Shown here piece by piece: positions 45,768-54,244 of a stretch of DNA of 64,000 nucleotides (positions within the stretch are counted from its first letter, which is position 1; the number at the start of each line of letters is the position of its first letter). This stretch comes from Bremerella sp. P1 (GTDB taxonomy: Bacteria; Planctomycetota; Planctomycetia; Pirellulales; Pirellulaceae): positions 496,001 to 560,000 of the forward strand of contig NZ_CP118164.1 of assembly GCF_028748185.1 (NCBI RefSeq), given 5' to 3'. The notes under the pieces were generated by a model. It saw only the letters and a list, made by a program, of their open reading frames with translations. It was not told the origin of the DNA and made no database searches. The translations under genes and the position numbers were made by a program.

Positions 45768-46817
45768 TTATCGCTGATAGATCGGCAAATAGCCCTTGTC
45801 CAGCTGCATCATGATCAGATTGCAAGCCGTGACGTAGATGGGGCCAATGCTGGTTTCGTCCCAGTAACCTTCGCCGTTCTGCTCGCCGGTGATGCGGTCG
45901 TACAGGCGGTTACGGAATGCTTCCCAGAATGATTTGTCGTCGGTACCTTCTCGGTAGACCACCTGCGAGTAATACAGGTACGAGTAGTGCCAGTGGCTGA
46001 AACTCTGGGCCTGGGTTTGGATCTGGTAGAGGTTCTTCTTGCAGTAGTCGAGCATCTTCTTGACGACGTCCGACTTCGATTCGCCGGCGTTCTGCAAGCA
46101 GCAGATCGAAGCCGCTGTAATCGCCGGACGAGACGTGCCCCGGTTCTTTGAGCTATACGAAATGCCTCCGTCCGGATTCTGGCAGTCGTAGATGTACTTC
46201 TTGGCGTTCTCGATCACTTCGGTTGGCACCGGGATACCCGCGTTGCGGCAGCCGCGTAAACCTTGGACCTGGGTGATGGTGGTCGAACCTTCGTCGAAGT
46301 CGTTACCGTCCTTCGCACTCACGTAGCCCCATCCGCCCGACTTGGTTTGGGCGAAGACACTGAACTTCACCGCATTGGTCAAGATCTTGATCAGTTCTTC
46401 CCGACGCAGCGAGTCTTCCTCTTCCCCCAGCACCTGCGAGAGAAACAGCATCGAGAAACCATGACCGTACGTGTAGCGGTTGTCGGTCAGCGGGTCGCCG
46501 ATCAAGCCGTTCGGGCGAGCCTTCGATACGAGGAACTCGACGGCACGGCGTAAGTTCTCGGAGTAGGGTCCCTGCATCGTGGTCGAACCAGAAGCACACA
46601 GGGCCGTGCCTGCCAATGCGGTCATCGCGGTGGGATAGTTGGCGGCCGTCCAGTGACCGAGCCGCGATTGGGTACGCTGAACCCAGGCCAGGCCTTTCTC
46701 AACGCACGCTTCCCAGGTGCGTCGTTGTGAATCGGATGGAGGAGCGGCCCATAGAGGTGGAGCAGCAGCGGCTGCGGACAATCCTCCCAGCATTCCCAAC
46801 ATTCGTCGGCGATTCAT
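45768..46817 (-). CDS. Tat-exported prenyltransferase/squalene-cyclase-repeat protein
   Basis: About 349 residues from ATG 46817; a GTG at 46826 has the better-spaced GGGAGA. The N-terminus MNRRRMLGMLGGLSAAAAAP is a twin-arginine signal, so it would leave through TatC. The body shows alpha-toroid repeats of the prenyltransferase/squalene-oxidase family (ACVEKGLAWVQRTQS, CQNPDGGISYSS, GYWDETS). Catalytic DXDD is not apparent, so it is probably a binding or structural (alpha/alpha)6 domain. It is convergent with the CobA-HemD gene. Confidence 0.85.
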   Translation of the reverse strand: MNRRRMLGMLGGLSAAAAAPPLWAAPPSDSQRRTWEACVEKGLAWVQRTQSRLGHWTAANYPTAMTALAGTALCASGSTTMQGPYSENLRRAVEFLVSKARPNGLIGDPLTDNRYTYGHGFSMLFLSQVLGEEEDSLRREELIKILTNAVKFSVFAQTKSGGWGYVSAKDGNDFDEGSTTITQVQGLRGCRNAGIPVPTEVIENAKKYIYDCQNPDGGISYSSKNRGTSRPAITAASICCLQNAGESKSDVVKKMLDYCKKNLYQIQTQAQSFSHWHYSYLYYSQVVYREGTDDKSFWEAFRNRLYDRITGEQNGEGYWDETSIGPIYVTACNLIMMQLDKGYLPIYQR

Positions 46818-46978
46818 ATTCAGCACTCGCTATCTCCCTTGATTTGCTTTGGCTCTGCTCTATTTTTCCAGCCAAAGCGAACCACGTAAAGCAAACTTTC
46901 TCGTTACCAGGGGGCGAGAAGCGGAAAGTCGCACGATTCATCGCACGAATTCCCACACAATGGGGCAGATGCGCCGAA

Positions 46979-47161
46979 CTACTTTTGTTCGGCGAAGGTG
47001 GTATAAGACAGAAATCCGAGGATCGCAGCGCAGATTACAAACGCCAAGTCCATCGTCATGCTGACGCCACCAAACGGAACGCCTGCCAACATGTCGAGCG
47101 CAAATATCAGAAGTAGGAGAACGGAGACCCCCATTCCCACAATCGTCAGCGCTTTCGGCAT
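46979..47161 (-). CDS. Small two-span membrane protein
   Basis: 60 residues from ATG 47161, preceded by AGGAG six bases upstream, which settles the start. Two hydrophobic segments (about 5-24 and 33-52) are joined by GVPFGGVSMTMD, and the C-terminus is short (FAEQK). No family was recognised. It lies alone, 161 bases upstream of the prenyltransferase-repeat gene on the same strand. Confidence 0.65.
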   Translation of the reverse strand: MPKALTIVGMGVSVLLLLIFALDMLAGVPFGGVSMTMDLAFVICAAILGFLSYTTFAEQK

Positions 47162-47446
47162 TGGCAACTCCTGGAGCAAATCAGCGATACGCTACGTAGT
47201 GATAAGGCAAATTTTGACCAATTTATCTAGCCCATCCAGTATACCTCAAGCTTCGGCAATGTCACCTAGAGTGCACAATCTGCCGATCAAGGGGCATCCG
47301 ACGAGCGTTATCCGCCGCGTGGATGGTGTTGGGCGAATGGAAAAGTCTTTAAATTGGTACGGAACCGACCCGGTCAAAACCGTCCTAATTTACGTCGTAA
47401 CTATATTTCCAACAAGTCTTTTGGTCGATCTTAAAAGAAGCTTTTC

Positions 47447-48607
47447 ATGACGTTTTCTGACGATTCTCGCTGGCAATCCTTCCGTCAGGCGATGCCGGTC
47501 ACCCAGAAATGGGCCTATTTTGATCACGCAGCGGTCGCTCCGCTGCCGGGAACGACCGCTCTGGCAATCAAAAACTGGTGCGACCAGGCCGCCCATGAGG
47601 GGGATGTCGTCTGGCTCGACTGGGAACGAGCGGTCGAAAACACCCGCGAGTCCGGGGCCAAGCTGATTGGGGCGAAGAAGGAAGAGATTGCCCTGGTCAG
47701 TAACACGACCCATGGCATCAATCTGGTCGCGGAAGGACTTGCCTGGAAGCCAGGAGACAACCTGGTGGTGTTGGGCAACGAGTTTCCCTCGAATCTTTAC
47801 CCGTGGCTGCATCAGCAATCCAAAGGGGTCGAGGTTCGCGTCATTCCCGTCGACGGAGTGCAGCCTGACTTAAACCGAATTGCCGAGGCCTGCGACCAAA
47901 GGACACGTCTCTTGTCCATCAGTTGGGTCAGCTACAAGACCGGCTGGCGGATCAATCCGAAAGAGCTGGCCAAGATCGCGCACGATGCCGGAGCGTTGTT
48001 CTTTCTCGACGCGATCCAGGGCATGGGCGTCTTTCCGCTGGACGTCCGCGACGCCGATATCGATTTCCTGGCAGCCGACGGACACAAGTGGATGCTCGGC
48101 CCGGAAGGGGCAGGGCTGTTCTATGTGAAGCAAGAACTATTGAGCGAGCTGCATCCCATCGGGATTGGTTGGAACAGCGTGGCCGGCCGGAAGAACTTCG
48201 ATAAGATCGACCTGACCTTCCGAGATACGGCCGCCCGATACGAAGGGGGATCGCAGAACATGCCTGGCTTGATTGGCCTGGGAGCAAGTCTCGATCTTCT
48301 TCTGGAATATGGTGCCGGCCCCAAAACATCGGCCATTGGCGATCGCGTACTGGAAGTCACGGACTTTGCCTGCCAGCGACTGGAGAGTGTCGGGGCCAAG
48401 ATTTTGGCCAGTCGCCAGGGAGACGAACGTTCCGGCATCGTGTCGTTCCAGGTACCAGGCAAGTTACCTCAAGACCTCCGCGCGGCGGGTCAGAAAATGG
48501 GGGTAAACTTTAGCGTTCGCGGTGACTTTGCTCGGATCAGTCCGCATGCCTACAACAATCAGGCAGATATCGAGCGATTGCTAGAAACGTTGGCCGCTGT
48601 GGATTAA
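47447..48607 (+). CDS. Class V aminotransferase (cysteine-desulfurase/selenocysteine-lyase-like)
   Basis: 386 residues. It has a fold-type I PLP enzyme pattern: N-terminal YFDHAAVAPLPG, SNTTHGINLVAEGL at the phosphate cup, SWVSYKTGWRINPK, FLDAIQGMGVFPLDV and the PLP Lys in AADGHKWMLGPEG (near residue 210). The lack of a clear desulfurase Cys loop near the end argues against a housekeeping IscS; the substrate is uncertain. The 285 bases upstream hold no recognised gene or site. Confidence 0.87.
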   Translation: MTFSDDSRWQSFRQAMPVTQKWAYFDHAAVAPLPGTTALAIKNWCDQAAHEGDVVWLDWERAVENTRESGAKLIGAKKEEIALVSNTTHGINLVAEGLAWKPGDNLVVLGNEFPSNLYPWLHQQSKGVEVRVIPVDGVQPDLNRIAEACDQRTRLLSISWVSYKTGWRINPKELAKIAHDAGALFFLDAIQGMGVFPLDVRDADIDFLAADGHKWMLGPEGAGLFYVKQELLSELHPIGIGWNSVAGRKNFDKIDLTFRDTAARYEGGSQNMPGLIGLGASLDLLLEYGAGPKTSAIGDRVLEVTDFACQRLESVGAKILASRQGDERSGIVSFQVPGKLPQDLRAAGQKMGVNFSVRGDFARISPHAYNNQADIERLLETLAAVD

Positions 48608-48692
48608 GCTTTCAGCTGACTGACACTTATCGCGCGAGAAGAATACGACGGTTCGATTCGCGCTCTTCAAATTGCCCCACTCGGAAAAGCTG

Positions 48693-49334
48693 ATGGTTGA
48701 CTTCACCGATCGAGAAGAAGAACTGGCCGAAGTGCTTCCCAGCGAACCGGCACGGCCCAAGAAGATCACGATTGTGGTCGTGATCGCAATCATCCTGGCC
48801 GTCCTTTACCTGATGGGCTTCCTGGGGACTATCCCCGGTCTCATCATGCAAACGGTCTCGCCAGGCGGATTTAACTTCGCGACCGACTCGGACGATCCCC
48901 AAATGCGGATGCAAGCCGAACTGCAAGCCAACCTGGCCGAGGTAACCCAGACCTATTTTATCCCGCTAATCCTGTTAGCCCTGGCCACGCTGGCGGTCGG
49001 TAGCTTTTTGCTGTACTCCAGCATTCAAGTTCTCCGTCGTGGCGAGCTCGCCGATTATCGTTTGTTCAACAATTCGCTCATCTTCGCGATTGTGCTGGTC
49101 ATCGCTAACACTGTTGGAACGGTGCTCATCCAAATCGCCAACTGGAACGCCATCCAGAGTGCGCTGTCGTCCGGAGACGCTGGCCCTCAGGGCGAGCTCA
49201 TGAGGAATATCATGATGTTCTCGATGGTGCTGGGCATCGGGATGGGCGTGGCTTTTGAACTCGGCAAGTTGATCTACTTCATCATTGCTCGCTGGATGAT
49301 CGGTCATTACATCACGACACTCGACAAGTCGTAA
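48693..49334 (+). CDS. Four-span hypothetical membrane protein
   Basis: About 213 residues from ATG 48693; a TTG at 48672 would add seven residues. An acidic N-terminus (DFTDREEELAEVLP) is followed by four hydrophobic spans at about 26-47, 91-112, 124-146 and 168-205. No family was recognised. coaD starts 40 bases later, so the two may share a transcript. Confidence 0.7.
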   Translation: MVDFTDREEELAEVLPSEPARPKKITIVVVIAIILAVLYLMGFLGTIPGLIMQTVSPGGFNFATDSDDPQMRMQAELQANLAEVTQTYFIPLILLALATLAVGSFLLYSSIQVLRRGELADYRLFNNSLIFAIVLVIANTVGTVLIQIANWNAIQSALSSGDAGPQGELMRNIMMFSMVLGIGMGVAFELGKLIYFIIARWMIGHYITTLDKS

Positions 49335-49374
49335 CACCCCTGACACTTGATAGAAACACTTCTGGACTGAATCG

Positions 49375-49872
49375 ATGGCGGATGGCAACCGAATCGGCGT
49401 ATATGTGGGATCGTTCGACCCGATCACGCTGGGGCACCTTAACCTGATCGAGCGGAGCAGTAAGCTCGTCGATCGCTTGATCGTTGGGATCGGCATCAAT
49501 GCGGAAAAGTCGGGGCTATTCAGCCCTGAAGAACGCGTCGACCTGGTCGAGCGCGTCACTGCCGAGATGCCCAATGTCGAAGTCCAAACGTTTAGCGGCC
49601 TGGCCGTCGAGTTCGTTCGTAGTGTCGGTGCCCGTGTGATGATCCGTGGTATTCGTCCTTTGACCGATATCGCCGGCGAATTCACGATGATGATGGCCAA
49701 TCGCAAGCTCGACAGCGAGATTGAAACGATCTTCCTCATGGCCGACGAAGAGTTTGGCCACGTTTCCAGTTCGCTGCTGAAACAGATCACGCCGCTGGCT
49801 AACGACGAGCAGTTGGAGAAATTCGTTCCCAGCTCGATCATTCCCGACCTAAGAGCCAAGCTGGCGAAGTAA
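49375..49872 (+). CDS. coaD: Phosphopantetheine adenylyltransferase
   Basis: 165 residues. The nucleotidyltransferase motif VGSFDPITLGHLNLI near residue 8-22 and the second motif (MIRGIRPLTDIAGEFTMMM; later FGHVSSSLLKQI) are complete. It joins ATP and 4'-phosphopantetheine to dephospho-CoA, the fourth step of CoA synthesis. The length is standard. The stop is two bases from that of the convergent 768-residue gene. Confidence 0.97.
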   Translation: MADGNRIGVYVGSFDPITLGHLNLIERSSKLVDRLIVGIGINAEKSGLFSPEERVDLVERVTAEMPNVEVQTFSGLAVEFVRSVGARVMIRGIRPLTDIAGEFTMMMANRKLDSEIETIFLMADEEFGHVSSSLLKQITPLANDEQLEKFVPSSIIPDLRAKLAK

Positions 49873-49874
49873 GC

Positions 49875-52181
49875 CTAGTCGTTCCAGTCGGACTTCAAGT
49901 GCAGCTCATCATCATGGGCTGGCGTCTTTCCGCGTAAAGCCTCTTGAGCCTTCTTGTAGAGGACCGCTCGGCGGCGGCGAATGAGTTGCTTCAGGTCGTA
50001 GTCGGTGAGCCCAATCTTCTTAGCCACCTTAGCCAGGACCTTCCTCTCCTTCTCGCACACGCTGCCGTCGGCAAACGCCATGTCGATCATCTTCACCAGC
50101 CAGAACTGACCCACGGTTGGATCTTCCGGAACGCTGATGTCCAGCTTGCCTTCTTTCGCCGCGACGCACATCTCCTTGAGCTGTTTATTCGAGATACCGT
50201 AGTGCGCGGCAAGCTCCTTGAGCTGCTCGATTTCCTTGGGATCGAACCGTCCGTCCGCGGCGGCCATGTACACAACCCACGAGAACATATCGACGCTGCG
50301 CATGCCCTCGGTCCATTCTTCTAACTGCAGCGAACGAGTACGGACCGCAGCTTCCACATCGTAGCGGCTGAGCCCCAGCTCTTTGGCGGCCGCGTTGATG
50401 TAGACCTTTTCCCAGGCCTCCATGCGGCTATCGATCAAACTCACATCGACCATGGCCATCAGCCATCGTTTGATGACCTGGGAATTCAAGTCTTTCAGGC
50501 GACGGCGATCGAGCTTTTCGCGACTTCGCATCGCTTGAACGAGCGTCGCGTTATCAATCCCGCACTTCCTGGCAACCTCGCGAATAAAATCCTTCGCGTC
50601 TGCTTTGGAGATATGCAGCCCCCCAGCCACCTCGCCGAGCAGCTTACAGAGCGTCACGTCGTCTTCTCGCACAACGACATTGGGTGCCAGTCCGTCGATC
50701 TGCACCCCATCGATCTCGCTTTGCGTGAACTCAGGCAGCTTCTGCTCCATCAAGACGACGCGCTCAAGCGGGGCATCCTCGGCGTTCTCGAACTTGATGA
50801 CCGAGACATTCGTTTCGATCCCTTCGTACGCCTTCTTACGCAGAGCCATGGCCGGCGTCGAAGTGAAAGGCAGCACGTCGGCCAGGGTCCACTCGAGCGC
50901 CCCATCGTTAAGCACCGTATGACAGAACTCGCACGCGTGCGACGCGTTGTTGGACTCAGGGGCACCACACTTGGGGCAATGCGAACTGGTGATCGTGCGT
51001 TCGATGCGCGTCTTCGCGCCGTGCTTACGAACCAGAACCATCATGGTGCTGATTTGCACCGGATCTCGCTCGATTTCCAGTTCACCATGTCGATCGACAA
51101 TCCCGCGACGAGCTGTCCAGCGAATATTCATCAAGGCTCTATCGAACGGCTCTTCGGCAATCACGCCAGAGACGTCCGCGGCCAAGATTCGTGGGTGAAT
51201 ATAAACCGTCCGTTTACCGAAGTCGTTCGGCTTCAGCTTCTTCTCGTAGCCGTCACAAAAACGATCGGTCGCGACCTTACCCAGCGGATCGATCACCCCC
51301 AGCCGATCGGCCAGGAACTTGCGAAAGAAGATCACGCTTGCTCGGTCTTCCAGATAGTGCGAACTGAACCCCTGGTCTTGCTTGATCCAGTAGCGGGTCG
51401 CACTGCTCATCTTGAATGGCTTGGTTACTTTCCAGGAGGACTGGTCCGAGATTTCTGACAGCACCCAGTCGTGCTCGCCTGAACGGACGGTGCTTTCGCA
51501 CGAAGGACATTTCTCCCACTGATTTACCGAGATGTCGGCACCGCAGTTGGGACAATGCCCGTGGACCGAGCCAAAGTCCTTCGACTTGGTCTGGGCCCCA
51601 CGGCGACGCAGAAAAGTCCACACCTCTGAGATCGGCTCCGACTCTTCGGTGATCACATCGGTACCGTCCTGCTTAAGTCGATATTGGCGAACGGCCGTGC
51701 CAGAGATCCGCATCGAGATCACCTCGAATGCGTTCTGGTTGTTCTTGGACGACGTGATCTCGGCAGGCGAAAGATTATCGACCTTCAGATGGATCGTCTT
51801 CCGCTTACGGCCCAGGCTCTCTTCTTCCTCCAGACGAAACGCCATCCGCTGGTAGATACCATCCGAGACAAACGAACGGATGTCGCTCAGGTCGCCGGTA
51901 TCGAGGGCCTTCTCCACTTCGATATAGGCGTTGGTTGCCGCCATACAGAAGTTATGCAAATCGAAATTCGGGTCAGCCTCCTGGATCGACAGCAGGGCCT
52001 GATCCATGCGGCTGAGCTCTTTCTTCTTATTGCCCAGGCGAATCATCGACGCACTACGCAGGCTGCCCTGAAGATGCTCGGCAAAGACACCTCCCATGAT
52101 GAAGAGGGCGAGAACCACGATGGTGATCCCATCGTAGACATCGGCCAGCAGAACGAAACTTTCAGGCAGTAGGGTAGGCAT
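49875..52181 (-). CDS. Large membrane-anchored protein with Tim44-like, zinc-ribbon and TerB-like repeats
   Basis: 768 residues. One N-terminal span (about 10-32) is followed by a Tim44-like domain (about 50-190, NFCMAATNAYIEVEKAL, RQYRLKQDGT, SEVWTFLRR). A four-Cys zinc ribbon comes next (HCPNCGAD...CPSCEST near 213-235), then a second Tim44-like block (about 245-400) and a second ribbon (HCPKCGAPESNN...CEFCHTV near 412-435). The last 230 residues hold repeated TerB-like helical modules with acidic patches (AMVDVSLIDSRMEAWEK, MAAADGRFDPKEIEQLKEL, DMAFADGSVCEKERKVL). No function is known to me for this order; a metal-linked stress or surface-translocation scaffold is conceivable. Confidence 0.75.
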   Translation of the reverse strand: MPTLLPESFVLLADVYDGITIVVLALFIMGGVFAEHLQGSLRSASMIRLGNKKKELSRMDQALLSIQEADPNFDLHNFCMAATNAYIEVEKALDTGDLSDIRSFVSDGIYQRMAFRLEEEESLGRKRKTIHLKVDNLSPAEITSSKNNQNAFEVISMRISGTAVRQYRLKQDGTDVITEESEPISEVWTFLRRRGAQTKSKDFGSVHGHCPNCGADISVNQWEKCPSCESTVRSGEHDWVLSEISDQSSWKVTKPFKMSSATRYWIKQDQGFSSHYLEDRASVIFFRKFLADRLGVIDPLGKVATDRFCDGYEKKLKPNDFGKRTVYIHPRILAADVSGVIAEEPFDRALMNIRWTARRGIVDRHGELEIERDPVQISTMMVLVRKHGAKTRIERTITSSHCPKCGAPESNNASHACEFCHTVLNDGALEWTLADVLPFTSTPAMALRKKAYEGIETNVSVIKFENAEDAPLERVVLMEQKLPEFTQSEIDGVQIDGLAPNVVVREDDVTLCKLLGEVAGGLHISKADAKDFIREVARKCGIDNATLVQAMRSREKLDRRRLKDLNSQVIKRWLMAMVDVSLIDSRMEAWEKVYINAAAKELGLSRYDVEAAVRTRSLQLEEWTEGMRSVDMFSWVVYMAAADGRFDPKEIEQLKELAAHYGISNKQLKEMCVAAKEGKLDISVPEDPTVGQFWLVKMIDMAFADGSVCEKERKVLAKVAKKIGLTDYDLKQLIRRRRAVLYKKAQEALRGKTPAHDDELHLKSDWND

Positions 52182-52294
52182 AGGAGCTACGTTGACAAGG
52201 CGCGAGGCTTCGCTGGCGCAAAATCGCGCAGGAAGATTTCGACAAGGTATTCGCCGAGTCTAAAGAAATATTCAGCGAAAATCGACCGCTAAGG

Positions 52295-53374
52295 CTAATT
52301 TCGCTCGTCGCGGTGCTCTTTGCCTCGATCTTGCAGGTAGCGCCGCAAGTAGAGGGCTCGTTCGATGTTGCGTCCGGCCGTGTCCAGTTCGTTGCCTCGC
52401 AGCTTCTGCAAGTGGGCCGGCTGTGTTTCGACGAAAAGCTTGTTGATGTCGGAAATCGCCAGGTCGTCGATCAGCCCCAGGTTCACGCCCATGCGAACGC
52501 TCGACAGGAGGTGCATCGTCTCTTCGCTGCTGATCGTCTGAGCGGTGCACAGGATGCCGTAAGCTCGGCTGATCTTATCGTGCAGGTCTTCGCGATTCTG
52601 GGTGATCAGGAAGTCGCGAGCCTTGCGTTCGTACTCGATGATCATCGGCACCACGCCGCTGACCTGGCCGATCAGTTCTTCTTCCGACTTGCCGAGGGTG
52701 ATCTGATTGCTGATCTGATAGAAATCACCCATCGCCTGCGAGCCTTCGCCGTACAAACCACGCACGGCCAGATTGATCTTCTGCAAGCTGCGGAAGACTT
52801 TCTCGATCTGGTTGGTGATTACCAAAGCAGGCAGGTGCAGCATCACGCTCACTCGCATGCCGGTACCGACGTTGGTTGGGCAGGCGGTCAGATAGCCAAG
52901 ACGCTCGTGGAAAGCGTAGCTGAGCTTGCTTTCGAGTTGATCGTCGACTTCGTTGATCTGATCCCAGGCACTGTGCAGATCGAGACCGCTCTTCATGACC
53001 TGAATGCGGAGATGATCTTCCTCGTTGATCATCACACTCAGGCGTTCGTCGTTATCGATCGCCACGCTGCGGGCACCTTCGGCCTCGGCGTGTTCGCGGC
53101 TGATCAGCTGACGTTCGGTCAGAAACTGTCGATCGACATGAGCTAGTTCGTCGACACGCAGGTAATACAGCGTGTTGAAGCCTGGGATGACCTGCAGACG
53201 ATCGTGCACCATCTTTTCGATCGACTTGCGATCTTGCGGGGTGCAGCGGCGAATGAAGGGGAACTCAGCCAGATTGCGAGCCAGGCGAATGCGACTGCTG
53301 ATCACGATATCGGACTCAGGTCCGCTACCGCGCATCCATTCGCCAGATCGACATGCCAATTCTTTGAGTTCCAC
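52295..53374 (-). CDS. mcsB: Protein arginine kinase McsB
   Basis: 359 residues from GTG 53374. It is a phosphagen-kinase-like catalytic domain: ISSRIRLARNLAEFPF near 26-41, NEEDHLRIQVM, LGYLTACPTNVGTGMRVSVM near 165-184 and the conserved Cys in TACPTN. McsB phosphorylates arginine residues; in Firmicutes it marks proteins for ClpCP and inactivates CtsR. mcsA lies 72 bases upstream on the same strand. Neither ctsR nor clpC is nearby. Confidence 0.95.
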   Translation of the reverse strand: MELKELACRSGEWMRGSGPESDIVISSRIRLARNLAEFPFIRRCTPQDRKSIEKMVHDRLQVIPGFNTLYYLRVDELAHVDRQFLTERQLISREHAEAEGARSVAIDNDERLSVMINEEDHLRIQVMKSGLDLHSAWDQINEVDDQLESKLSYAFHERLGYLTACPTNVGTGMRVSVMLHLPALVITNQIEKVFRSLQKINLAVRGLYGEGSQAMGDFYQISNQITLGKSEEELIGQVSGVVPMIIEYERKARDFLITQNREDLHDKISRAYGILCTAQTISSEETMHLLSSVRMGVNLGLIDDLAISDINKLFVETQPAHLQKLRGNELDTAGRNIERALYLRRYLQDRGKEHRDERN

Positions 53375-53445
53375 TTAAGTTGTACCTTCACTCTCCAGTT
53401 GGGTATTTTCAGCGAGAGACGTCGCGCCAGTCCCACAGTGTACGC

Positions 53446-53955
53446 TTAGGACTGACCTTCCTCAATCTTACGGATTTCATCCCGGATTTGGGAAGCACGC
53501 TCGTAGTCTTCCTTTTCGACCGCAGCTTTCATGTCGTTATGAAGCTGAATCAAGCGTGTCTGGTCTTGCGACGACTGTTGATGATGCTTGGGATGCTTGC
53601 CCGCATGCTGCGTATCGCCATGAATATTGACGATCAGCGGATCAAGCTCGCTACCGAAGCAGGTGTAGTCGTGCGGGCAGCCAAGCCGGCCCTGATTACG
53701 GAACTCGTAAAAACTAATGCCGCAAATCGGACAGACCTGCTCGTCGAGCTTGGCCAGTTCCTTGGCCGTGTCGGCCACCTTCAGTTGATGATGCAGCATT
53801 CCGGCCAGCGATGGCTGAATTGGCATCCCACCCGAGGGGTTCTGCGTCAGGTACGACTGCGCGCACTGCTCGCACAGGTGCAGCTCGTGCGGCTTCTCGC
53901 CGGTGAGTTCCGTGATATGAAACGTGGCGGGCTTTTCGCATTGTTGACATTTCAT
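53446..53955 (-). CDS. mcsA: McsA: zinc-finger activator of the arginine kinase, UvrB/UvrC-motif protein
   Basis: About 169 residues from ATG 53955; the frame upstream to 54063 is not domain-like. Cys pairs occur in MKCQQCEK, LCEQCAQ, CPICG and LGCPHDYTCFG, giving two zinc sites. A UvrB/UvrC motif closes the protein (LHNDMKAAVEKEDYERASQIRDEI). McsA binds and activates McsB. The operon order is mcsA-mcsB as in Firmicutes. Confidence 0.93.
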   Translation of the reverse strand: MKCQQCEKPATFHITELTGEKPHELHLCEQCAQSYLTQNPSGGMPIQPSLAGMLHHQLKVADTAKELAKLDEQVCPICGISFYEFRNQGRLGCPHDYTCFGSELDPLIVNIHGDTQHAGKHPKHHQQSSQDQTRLIQLHNDMKAAVEKEDYERASQIRDEIRKIEEGQS

Positions 53956-54244
53956 GACGAAAAATCGCCTCCTCCCACGTGGGTTTAAAGCCGTTGGTTT
54001 GCCTCTTGCTTGTTGGCCGACCCTACCAGGTGACTGGCCGATCAACGTAAATCCAATTCGCAATTAGAGATACTGCGAGAGGATTATTCTGGATTCTATC
54101 GACGCCAAGGGGGGTGTCAAGATTAGACGCCATGCCGTTCAATGTTACCAGAGACCGATTATTCGTGGGTGTGAACATTTACGACGCCTCGCGGGTCTCC
54201 TCCAACGGATTGGCAAGCACTACCCTTTGGCAGACACCTGACTT

